Assembly (NCBI RefSeq): GCF_007859755.1
Contig: NZ_SJPF01000005.1
Coordinates: forward strand, 62,001-126,000
Source of the DNA: Blastopirellula retiformator
GTDB taxonomy: Bacteria > Planctomycetota > Planctomycetia > Pirellulales > Pirellulaceae
DNA length: 64,000 nucleotides
Reading direction: 5' to 3'
The notes beneath the pieces were generated by a model. That model was not told the DNA's origin. It did not search any database and worked only from the letters and a program-made list of their open reading frames with translations. The first letter of the stretch is position 1; each line of letters begins with the position of its first letter. Below, one piece after another: positions 45,849-53,380 of this stretch. A program made the translations under genes and the position numbers.

Positions 45849-46802
45849 CTAGCCGGTCAGCTTTTCTAACCGGACCAAGATGTCATGCAAGATCGGCTCG
45901 TCCGAGTCGGGACGCTTCGGGCTGTTGGGATGGGTCAGCGACGACTTGATCCAGCCCCGATCAAACAGGAACTGCGCCGCGCTATGCTTGTAGGCCGGCA
46001 CCGGATCGCGGAACGCGAAAAAGCCGAGGTACTGCAGCAAGTCGTTCAGCTCATAAAACCGGGGATCACCCGCTTCCCAATAGGCGTCGCGCATTGCGAA
46101 TTCTTCCGGCGCGAAGGTGCTGAGCCCCAGCAGATAATCGCTGCCATACATCACCATGTCGATCGCCAGGTCGTTGCCGGTAAAGACGCGGAAGTCAGGC
46201 CGGGTACGATTCCGCAGGATCAGGCGTTCCCACTCCAGCTCACGACTGAGTGACGAATGCTTGGCGCCGGTACACTCGGCGATGCCCATCAGCTCGGCAT
46301 ACAGCTCCAGCGAATAGATCTTGCCGAATGGGGCGAACATCGTGCCTAGCTCAAAGCCGATAAACTCGCCGGCGCACTCGCCGATCTGACGATAGGCGTC
46401 GGCGATCGCAGCGTCGCTTTGCCTGGTCAGGCCATACGACTGAAAAATGACCGGCGTCCCGGCGTATTCGTTGATCAGATCGATCTGCTGGCGGTAAGCG
46501 TCCAGGTTGAACGCACTGCCCGGCGCATCGCCCACAAAAGCGCCGGCGACAAATTTGCCGTCGCCAATCAACTCGCGCGTCAGCTGCAGCGCCTGGCGAC
46601 GGATCGCGTCATCAATCAGGTTGCCATAGCCGGTGTCCATGTTGACGGCCGGAGCCAAGCCAGCCGCATGCGTCCGCTGCACATGCGCCGCAAAGCCATC
46701 CCAATCAATCGCGCCGTCGCTGGAGAATGGCAGTAAAATCGCCGACATGCCGGTGATCTTCCGGCGAGGCTGAAACAACTCGGCCAGCGTGTCGGCCGAC
46801 AT
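45849..46802 (-). CDS. Dihydrodipicolinate synthase (DapA) family aldolase
   Basis: 317 residues from the ATG at 46802; the longer open frame extends through element copy 8 and is not coding. The TIM-barrel features are [20 protein letters not shown] at the N-terminus, a DTGYGNLID segment in place of the usual GTTGE, and a Lys in TGAKHSSL as the likely Schiff-base residue. The GTTGE replacement and the neighbour suggest a sugar-acid aldolase or lyase and not lysine synthesis. It is first in a two-gene operon with the Gfo/Idh gene (20-bp gap). A 15-bp tandem duplication lies 29 bp upstream. Confidence 0.82.
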   Translation of the reverse strand: MSADTLAELFQPRRKITGMSAILLPFSSDGAIDWDGFAAHVQRTHAAGLAPAVNMDTGYGNLIDDAIRRQALQLTRELIGDGKFVAGAFVGDAPGSAFNLDAYRQQIDLINEYAGTPVIFQSYGLTRQSDAAIADAYRQIGECAGEFIGFELGTMFAPFGKIYSLELYAELMGIAECTGAKHSSLSRELEWERLILRNRTRPDFRVFTGNDLAIDMVMYGSDYLLGLSTFAPEEFAMRDAYWEAGDPRFYELNDLLQYLGFFAFRDPVPAYKHSAAQFLFDRGWIKSSLTHPNSPKRPDSDEPILHDILVRLEKLTG

Positions 46803-46830
46803 CTTTTCTGTTTGAATCACGTTCACGCTT

Positions 46831-46860
46831 GCACTGTGGGGTTGAGCACTGTGGGGTCGA
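46831..46860. repeat. 15-bp tandem duplication upstream of the DHDPS-family gene
   Basis: GCACTGTGGGGTTGA followed directly by GCACTGTGGGGTCGA (one difference). It lies in the leader of the minus-strand gene and may be only replication slippage or a tandem regulator site. Confidence 0.6.
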
Positions 46861-47023
46861 GAGTATCTCAATCGCCGCCGGAAGTCGGAGCCTAGCGACG
46901 CTACCAAATCCTGTTGTACTCGCCAGGGGCCTGTTTGCCTTGGCGGATTGGGCTGTTTTTGAGCTGGCGAATCGGGCGTGTTGATCGACTTGAAACTCGA
47001 ACATCGGCCCCCCGGAGTCCTAG

Positions 47024-47173
47024 CTGCCTGTTGAAAAATGCCATCGTGGCATTTTCCAACCTCGCCAGGCTCAGAGCGTAGCTCTTCGCGGCTCGCAAAA
47101 TAACGACTTACGTCGCTATTTTGGGATCGCATCCCTGCGATCACGCAGTCCGTCGAGAAAATCAACGGACTGT
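47024..47173 (-). mobile_element. 150-bp multi-hairpin element, copy 8 (full length)
   Basis: Minus-strand orientation; the first base is A in place of G. It is flanked by TAG at 47021-47023 and 47174-47176 (CTA in element orientation). All five hairpins are present. It lies upstream of the DHDPS-family gene, away from any stop codon. Confidence 0.85.
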
Positions 47174-47176
47174 TAG

Positions 47177-48374
47177 GTTGGTTTGGCCATGGAGGCGAGT
47201 ACCGATGAAGTGATTGATGTTCGGACCGCGTGAACGGGCCGATGTCCATTCTCTTCAGATTACCAAGAGTCATCCCAGGGATGACGCCCTTTGGCGCGGA
47301 CAGCCAGGACCGGACCGCGACGTTTTTTCTTCAGCCACAAAAGGGGCGCCGCCAAAGTAGCCCAGTGCGAAGTCGCCCCCAGGAGATGCAGCGCTGGGTT
47401 CACCTTTTTCCATGGGCCGCTGGCGTATGGGGGCCGCATTCCCTCGGCTTGCGCACTCGGGCTACGATGGGATCGGACTGGACTGGTCGATTCACTTTTC
47501 TTGCTCGACGTACTGGACTGGACCACGAAAAAAAATTTTTCCAAGGTAGGGTGCGTCTGGACGCACCACGAGCCTGCCAACTCGGTCGATTCCAAAACCG
47601 CGTGGTAACGCAATCGTCCAGGCCGTTGCGTTGCCACGTGATGTTGACGCCGACCGCAACGGCAGGTTCTCGGTGCGTCCAGACGCACCCTACGAGTAAG
47701 TTTTTTCCGCGAGGACTGGACCGGACCGTTTCGTTTTTTCATCGTAGTGGACTCAAGCCGCCACTTTTTTTCTGCTCGTCCGCTGGCTCACACGGCAAAG
47801 ATTGACGCAACCTGTTGCTCGCCCAACGCTTGCGTTCCGCCCGGTGATCGCCCGCGAAAAACCTTGCTGACAACGCGTGACCCGCAGCGCGCGTACGTTC
47901 CAACAAACAGCGCCGCAAAAGGGACGCGTTTTGATCAGGCAACGGAGACCCAGCCAGTGAACACCCTGCAAATCGCAGGCGACCGGTTCCGTTGCTGGGC
48001 TCACGTTCGCTCCGCTCCTGGTTGAAGGAGGAACGTTGCCCGGCGGCAAGATCACTCCCCGTCTCCACGGGGTCGGCGAAATGCAAATTCATACAGATCA
48101 CTCGTGGGTTGGACCCACGGCATGCCTGGACATATTTATACCAAAAATCGGGGTGGTTTGGCAAGCAAAATGAGGGGGCGCGGCGAAGGTTCAAGGTCTG
48201 GACGGAGGGAGGTTTCGCGACAAGGTGCTCGGTTGAAGAGAACTCTGCACGTGCTGGTTAACTGTCGGTTGGAATGACGGTCTCTTCCCTTGGATTCTTG
48301 TCCGCCGCCATCCCAGCGTCCTGCCGCCAAAATGCAAACAGGGCGCCTTCCACATGCCATCAACCAAGGGGGGA
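47177..48374. other. Gene-free, palindrome-rich interval
   Basis: No convincing coding frame is seen; the open frames here have no family-like composition and overlap inverted repeats. It holds the long inverted repeat at 47546-47693, a CGTGGGT-TGG-ACCCACG hairpin at 48103-48119, and three related GGAC(T/C)GGAC motifs each followed by A- or T-rich runs (near 47306, 47515 and 47716). It may be a landing zone for small repeats or hold an unrecognised RNA. Confidence 0.5.
47546..47693. repeat. 148-bp nested inverted repeat (second palindromic element type)
   Basis: The outer arms, 47546-47567 and 47672-47693, are perfect 22-bp reverse complements, and each is itself near-palindromic (GGTGCGTC/GACGCACC). 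An inner pair, CGTGGTAACGCAA at about 47600-47612 and TTGCGTTGCCACG at 47626-47638, matches at 12 of 13 positions. T-rich runs lie on both sides. It has no coding capacity. Confidence 0.7.
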
Positions 48375-49109
48375 ATGATGCCTTTTACCGCGATTTTGGG
48401 AGCGACCGGTACGATCGGCAGTTGCCTGGCCCAACGGTTGGCGTCCGCAGGGGATCAGGTTCTGCTGGTCGGCCGCTCTGCAGAGAAGTTAGAGCAACTT
48501 GGCGCCACGCTCCAGCAACCTTGGCTGGTCACCGATCAGCAGCAGGCTATAACGCTTGAGGACGACTTACGAAAGGCTGCCGAGCAGCATGGTCCGCTGG
48601 ACGCGCTTGTTTGTTGCGTCGGTTCGGTTTTGCTGAAGGCCGCGCATTTGACGAGCGATGAAGAGTTCCAGGAAGTGATTGCAACCAACCTAGTGACTGC
48701 CTTCGCCACGGTTCGCGCCGGCGCCAGACTGTTGCGACAGCGTGGCGGTTCGATGGTGCTGTTCGCGTCGGCGGCCGCTGAGATCGGGATTCCGAATCAC
48801 GAAGCGATTGCCGCCGCGAAGGGAGGAGTCATTGGTCTGGCGCGATCCGCCGCGGCGACGTACGCCCCGCAGAATATCCGCGTGAACGTCATCAGTCCCG
48901 GGCTGATCCGGACCGAATTGACGCGAAGAATTTGGGACAGTCCCGCAGCGGCCAGCGCTTCGCAGAAGATGCATGCGCTGGGGCGATTCGGGGAGCCGGA
49001 ACAAGTGGCGTCGCTGGCCGCTTGGCTGCTGCAGTCAGAGAACGACTGGATGACGGGACAAGTCCTGGGCCTGGATGGCGGCCTCGGCCATTTGCTGCCG
49101 CGCGGCTAA
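48375..49109 (+). CDS. SDR-family protein lacking the catalytic tyrosine
   Basis: About 244 residues. ATG at 48375 or 48378, with AAGGGGGG directly upstream. The Rossmann nucleotide loop reads GATGTIGSCLAQRLASAGDQ, followed by CCVG and the NLVTAFATVRAG helix. The active-site block reads VLFASAAAEIGIPNHEAIAA followed by AKGG: the Ser and Lys of the SDR triad are present, but the position four before Lys is Ile in place of Tyr. The C-terminus (GQVLGLDGGLGHLLPRG) is typical. It may be a non-classical dehydrogenase or a binding protein. It is the first gene of a three-gene cluster with DUF2867 and an FAD oxidoreductase. Confidence 0.85.
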   Translation: MMPFTAILGATGTIGSCLAQRLASAGDQVLLVGRSAEKLEQLGATLQQPWLVTDQQQAITLEDDLRKAAEQHGPLDALVCCVGSVLLKAAHLTSDEEFQEVIATNLVTAFATVRAGARLLRQRGGSMVLFASAAAEIGIPNHEAIAAAKGGVIGLARSAAATYAPQNIRVNVISPGLIRTELTRRIWDSPAAASASQKMHALGRFGEPEQVASLAAWLLQSENDWMTGQVLGLDGGLGHLLPRG

Positions 49110-49158
49110 AGGGTGTCCCCGCGTACCGGATTGAAATCGAATCAAATGGGAACCGCCA

Positions 49159-50610
49159 ATGGCTGGAGCGATCTTGTTGACCGGGGCGACCGGCTACGTT
49201 GGCGGACGATTGCTGCCGCTGCTGCAGCAATCGGGGCGGCATGTGCGTTGCCTGACCCGGCGGCCGGAAGCCTTGAGCGATTGGGCCGGGCCGACGACCT
49301 CGATCGTGAAGGGAGATGTGCTCGATCAGGCGTCTCTGGGCGAAGCGTTTGCCGGCGTCGACACGGCTTACTACCTCGTCCATTCGCTGGGCGAGCAAAC
49401 CGATTTTGAAAAACAGGATCGGATCGCCGCCGAGAACTTCGCGAAGTCCGCTGCCGCCGCCGGCGTGCAGCGGATTGTTTATCTCGGCGGGCTAGGAAAT
49501 CCGGATCACAAACTTTCGAAGCACCTGCGGAGTCGGCAGGAAACGGGAGATGTGTTGCGGATGCACCATCCGCATGTCATCGAGTTCCGCGCGTCGATCG
49601 TGATCGGCTCCGGCAGCTTGTCGTTTGAAATGATTCGGGCCCTGGTCGAACGTCTGCCGACTATGGTTTGTCCGAAGTGGGTGAGCGTCAAAGCTCAGCC
49701 GATCGCGATCGAAGACTTGCTCGCTTACCTGGTCGCGGCGCTCGATCTGCCGATCCAGCATTCTCAGGTCTATGAGATTGGGGGCCCTGATCAGTTGTCG
49801 TATGGAGAGTTGATGCGGGAGTACGCCAAGCAGCGCGGGCTACGGCGCTGGTTGGTTCCGATTCCCTTTCTGACTCCTTACCTGTCGAGCCTTTGGCTGG
49901 GGCTGGTCACGCCGCTCTACGCCAGAGTGGGCCGCAAGCTGGTCGAAAGTCTGCGCAACCCGACGCTGCTATCGAACAATCTGGCCAGTCGGACGTTTGA
50001 CGTGGTCCCTCGAACCGTTCCCGAAGCGATCCAGCGGGCGCTCGTCCACGAAGACCACGAGTTTGCCGAAACTCGGTGGTCCGATGCGCTTTCGGCGGGG
50101 GGAGAATTGCCGCAATGGGGAGGCGCCAGGTTTGGTTCGCGATTGGTTGACTCGCGCACGCTAGAAGTGCCGATCCCTGCCGAGCAAGCCTTCGCTCCGA
50201 TCCGTCGCATCGGCGGCAAGCAGGGCTGGTACTATGCGAATTGGCTCTGGTCATTGCGTGGATTTCTGGATCTGCTGGTGGGAGGCATCGGAGTCCGCCG
50301 CGGTCGTCGCAATCCCGAGCAACTGCGGACCGGCGACGTGTTGGACTTCTGGCGAGTCGAGGCCTACGAGCCAGCGCATCTGGTGCGACTGTCGGCGGAG
50401 ATGAAGTTGCCGGGCCGAGCCTGGTTGGAGTTTGAGGTTACTCCTTCTCCCGCAGGCAGCCAAATTCGCCAGACGGCGATCTTTGATCCGGTCGGCCTGA
50501 CGGGACTGGCCTATTGGTATAGCGTCTACCCGCTGCACCAGTTCGTGTTTGCGGGCATGCTTCGCAACATCGCGCGGGCAGCGACGCAACGTGACGAAAC
50601 GAACGATTGA
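49159..50610 (+). CDS. NAD(P)-binding DUF2867 family protein (atypical SDR fused to SRPBCC-like domain)
   Basis: 483 residues. The N-terminal NmrA/atypical SDR Rossmann fold starts MAGAILLTGATGYVGGRLLP, then DTAYYLVHSLGEQTDFEKQD and VQRIVYLGGLG. The C-terminal DUF2867 (about 320-475) includes GWYYANWLWSLRGFLDLLVG, GDVLDFWRVEAYEPAHLVRL and a final WYSVYPLHQFVFAGMLRNIA. Proteins of this group are annotated as oxidoreductases without a known substrate. It lies 49 bp after the SDR gene and 60 bp before the FAD oxidoreductase. Confidence 0.87.
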   Translation: MAGAILLTGATGYVGGRLLPLLQQSGRHVRCLTRRPEALSDWAGPTTSIVKGDVLDQASLGEAFAGVDTAYYLVHSLGEQTDFEKQDRIAAENFAKSAAAAGVQRIVYLGGLGNPDHKLSKHLRSRQETGDVLRMHHPHVIEFRASIVIGSGSLSFEMIRALVERLPTMVCPKWVSVKAQPIAIEDLLAYLVAALDLPIQHSQVYEIGGPDQLSYGELMREYAKQRGLRRWLVPIPFLTPYLSSLWLGLVTPLYARVGRKLVESLRNPTLLSNNLASRTFDVVPRTVPEAIQRALVHEDHEFAETRWSDALSAGGELPQWGGARFGSRLVDSRTLEVPIPAEQAFAPIRRIGGKQGWYYANWLWSLRGFLDLLVGGIGVRRGRRNPEQLRTGDVLDFWRVEAYEPAHLVRLSAEMKLPGRAWLEFEVTPSPAGSQIRQTAIFDPVGLTGLAYWYSVYPLHQFVFAGMLRNIARAATQRDETND

Positions 50611-50670
50611 ACCTAGCGCGATACCACCTCCCACCGGATTTATTGCGCCGCTTTCCAAGGATGCACTACC

Positions 50671-51912
50671 ATGTCTGCCAATGTGACGATCGTCGGTGCT
50701 GGGATCTCTGGCCTCTGCTGTGCGCTGCGGCTGCAACAGGCGGGCGTCAACTGCACGATCTACGAAGCGTCGGATGGCGTGGGCGGTCGGATGCGGACCG
50801 ATGAGGTCGATGGCTTTTTGCTCGACCGGGGATTTCAGGTCTTGCTGACCAGTTATCCGGAAGCGCAGCAGGTGCTCGACTTTGCGGCGCTACAACTGCA
50901 AGGTTTTCAGCCGGGCGCCTTGGTGCGGTCGGGTGGTCGCTTTCACGAATTGACCGATCCGTGGCGACGTCCCTGGGGAGCGATACGATCGTTGTTCTCG
51001 CCGATTGGAACCACGGCCGATAAACTTCGCGTCGGGCGATTTCGCAGTCAAGTCATGCAGGGAACGGTGGTCGACCAGTTTGCCCGCCCCGAGACGTCGA
51101 CACTTGATGCTCTGAAAACGGCCGGCTTTTCGGAGCCGATGATCGACCGATTTTTTCGGCCGTTCTTGGGCGGGATCTTTCTCGATGCCGACCTGGCGAC
51201 TTCGAGTCGGATGTTGTATTTCGTCTTCCGGATGTTTTCGTCAGGAACTGCCTCTTTGCCGGCCGCCGGAATGCAGGCGATCCCGCAGCAAATCGCCGAC
51301 CAACTGCACCCGGGCGCCGTGCAATTGAACTCCCCAGTCGCGACGGTTGAGCCAACCAAAATTCGACTTGTCTCTGGTCAGGAGATCGAAACGCAAGCGG
51401 TGGTGGTCGCGAGCGAGGGACCCAGCGCCGCCAAACTGCTAGACCTGCCCGCGCCGGAGTTGAGTCAGGGAGTGACCTGTCTTTATTTCACCGCTGCAAA
51501 GCCCCCCATTGATCGCCCGATTTTGATGCTCAATGGAGAGGGGCGCGGCCCGATCAACAATCTCTGCGTCCCGACCGCCGTCGCGCCAAGCTACGGAGAT
51601 GCCGGCCAGAGCTTGGTCTCGGTCACGGTGTTGGGGAACCCAACCGACGCGCAGCAACTGGAGGCCGAAGTGCTGGGCCAACTGCGCGACTGGTTTGGGA
51701 CGCAGGTCGACAGTTGGCGGCATTTGAAGACGTATTCCATTCCCTATGCACTTCCATCGCAACCCTCGGGCGCCCTCGAGAAACCGCAGCGAGCCGTGCG
51801 TTGCCGGCCGGGACTGTATGTCTGCGGAGATCATCGCGACAACGCATCGATCCAGGGCGCCATGACATCCGGCCGGCGAGCCGCCGAAGCCGTGCTGCAG
51901 GATCTGGCGTGA
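50671..51912 (+). CDS. FAD-dependent amine oxidase / phytoene desaturase-like oxidoreductase
   Basis: 413 residues. The dinucleotide-binding motif is VTIVGAGISGLCCALRLQQA, followed by the acidic YEASDGVGGRMRT (GG motif) and DGFLLDRGFQVLLTSYPEAQ. The C-terminal FAD contact is RPGLYVCGDHRDNASIQGAM. This is the protoporphyrinogen-oxidase / carotenoid desaturase superfamily. It closes the SDR-DUF2867-FAD cluster, which together looks like a small redox pathway, possibly on an isoprenoid or lipid (inference). No signal peptide or membrane helix is evident. Confidence 0.87.
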   Translation: MSANVTIVGAGISGLCCALRLQQAGVNCTIYEASDGVGGRMRTDEVDGFLLDRGFQVLLTSYPEAQQVLDFAALQLQGFQPGALVRSGGRFHELTDPWRRPWGAIRSLFSPIGTTADKLRVGRFRSQVMQGTVVDQFARPETSTLDALKTAGFSEPMIDRFFRPFLGGIFLDADLATSSRMLYFVFRMFSSGTASLPAAGMQAIPQQIADQLHPGAVQLNSPVATVEPTKIRLVSGQEIETQAVVVASEGPSAAKLLDLPAPELSQGVTCLYFTAAKPPIDRPILMLNGEGRGPINNLCVPTAVAPSYGDAGQSLVSVTVLGNPTDAQQLEAEVLGQLRDWFGTQVDSWRHLKTYSIPYALPSQPSGALEKPQRAVRCRPGLYVCGDHRDNASIQGAMTSGRRAAEAVLQDLA

Positions 51913-51986
51913 GCGATATGGATGCGGCGACTTGGGGTGTAGTTCTGAGTCGTCCCTTGTTATCAGGCGCCGGCAGAATTTCGTGC

Positions 51987-52518
51987 TCAAACCGCCTCGT
52001 CGATGATTATTGCATGATATTGAATCGCCCCCAACGACCAGAAGAAGATTTGTAACAGCTGCTGACGGGCGATGCCGGAACTGCGGAAATAGCTGGCCAG
52101 GTCGAGGTCGAAGGTCAGGTGATCGGCAAACCGGCTGAGTTGTTGGTTGTATTTGCGCGGGACGATCTCCGCCATGCACTTGTGAAAGTCGAGCAGGGCG
52201 TTGCAGCAGACGAGCAACATGGCGTTGGGCGCCACCTCTTCGCCTTGGAGCGTGTGAATCGCCTGGCCAAAGTCGAATACATAAGTGACTTCGCTGGGAG
52301 CCGGGCCGATGGTCGCCGCTCCACCGTTGGAAGTGCGCAGCGCCTGATCGCCAAGGTCAGGATCGGCAAACAGCAGCGGAAGACCATCCAGGAGAATCGG
52401 CCGATCATCATCGACCGAGATGGTGTACAGCTGAGGAAGGTTGACCTGCTGGGCAAACGTAAAGCCGACGAGATAGAGTTGGGAACGCTGGTCATGGGAT
52501 GTCTGTGCGAAGCTTCAT
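51987..52518 (-). pseudogene. Unknown protein gene with an apparent N-terminal frameshift
   Basis: From an ATG at 52518 the frame reads MKLRTDIP and stops at TGA (52492-52494). In another frame, a coherent protein-like sequence of about 165 residues runs from about 52495 to the stop at 51987 without any ATG, GTG or TTG near its beginning: QLYLVGFTFAQQVNLPQLYT, FADPDLGDQALRTSNGGAAT, SEVTYVFDFGQAIHTLQGEE, LLVCCNALLDFHKCMAEIVP and FADHLTFDLDLASYFRSSGI. The two frames join with a single-base shift at about 52495-52500. Either the gene is newly broken, or the assembly has an error. The protein family is not recognised. Confidence 0.55.
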
Positions 52519-52647
52519 TTGTTGTTTCTTATGCGGTGAAACCTGGCTCTTTGCGGTCGTTTGTTAATGCTGGGAGTGGTCCGTAGGGCTCGCTGTTAGA
52601 TTTGTGAACGGTTGGAGTCTACCGACTCATTTTCTCGACGTTCTCGA

Positions 52648-53255
52648 CTACCGCCCAGCCCGAACCGCTTGATCATCCGGCAAGGCTTGCCCTCGTTTCA
52701 CGCCAGCGAAGAAAGCGGAACAAACCGCATAAACAACCAGCCCATAAATCGCCAGGACGCAGTTCAGCAGGCAACCTTGTACCAGCGTCGTTATGAGCGT
52801 CGCAGCGAACCGCATCGGTTCAATATCGTGATGGGTGATCGTCCGAAAGAGAAAGCTGGTGGCCGAGACCGCGACCAGGCCGCACCACAGATCGAAGAAG
52901 AAGCCGACCGGATAGAGGATCGAAATCGCCATTCGCGTACCGTAGGTGATCCGCATCGTCCACTTGATGGCTCGCTGCTGGCGGAGCCAATGATTGCGCG
53001 TCGCCACATCCAAAAACGTATAGCCGATGGCGAACAACAAGATGCCGGTCACCATCCCGCCAACCACGGCCGAAGTCTGATCCCGGGCAATCACCCAGCT
53101 GGGAATGGCGCTGATGCCGCAGACGAGAAACCAGCGAATCGCCGCTTTCGCAATCGCGACGCCCAGCGCGTCTGAAGCTGGCGGCCGCTCAGCATCGGCC
53201 GCCGGCGAAATCGCCGCTGGCGACTGAAACGGATTGTCAGGCTCAGGCTGCGACA
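52648..53255 (-). CDS. Planctomycete integral membrane protein with NPFxSP N-terminus
   Basis: 202 residues from the ATG at 53255; the longer frame to 53484 overlaps the helicase gene and is rejected. The cytosolic start MSQPEPDNPFQSPAAISPAA carries the NPFxSP motif often seen in small planctomycete membrane proteins. Four hydrophobic segments follow, for example AIRWFLVCGISAIPSWVIA, VVGGMVTGILLFAIGYTFL, ISILYPVGFFFDLWCGLVAV and LVQGCLLNCVLAIYGLVVYA. No enzymatic motif. Function unknown. It is transcribed in the same direction as the SNF2 gene, 125 bp downstream of it. Confidence 0.75.
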
Positions 53256-53380
53256 TGGCGGCTCGTTCGTCAATTAAGTCTTCGCCGAGCGAAGCTCCAC
53301 GATCTCGAAACGCAGTTCGGCGAAGAACTCTGCGCCAACGCCTGGCAGGGAAAAGGGAGCGGTTACGATCTGAGAGAGGC

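Noticed and set aside
46803-47273. Extension of the DHDPS-family gene through element copy 8
   Set aside because: It covers the repeat and low-complexity leader; the family's N-terminus begins at the ATG at 46802.
47230-48261. Several ORFs of 75-190 codons on both strands
   Set aside because: They overlap inverted repeats and each other, have no RBS or family-like sequence, and fit random open frames in GC-rich DNA.
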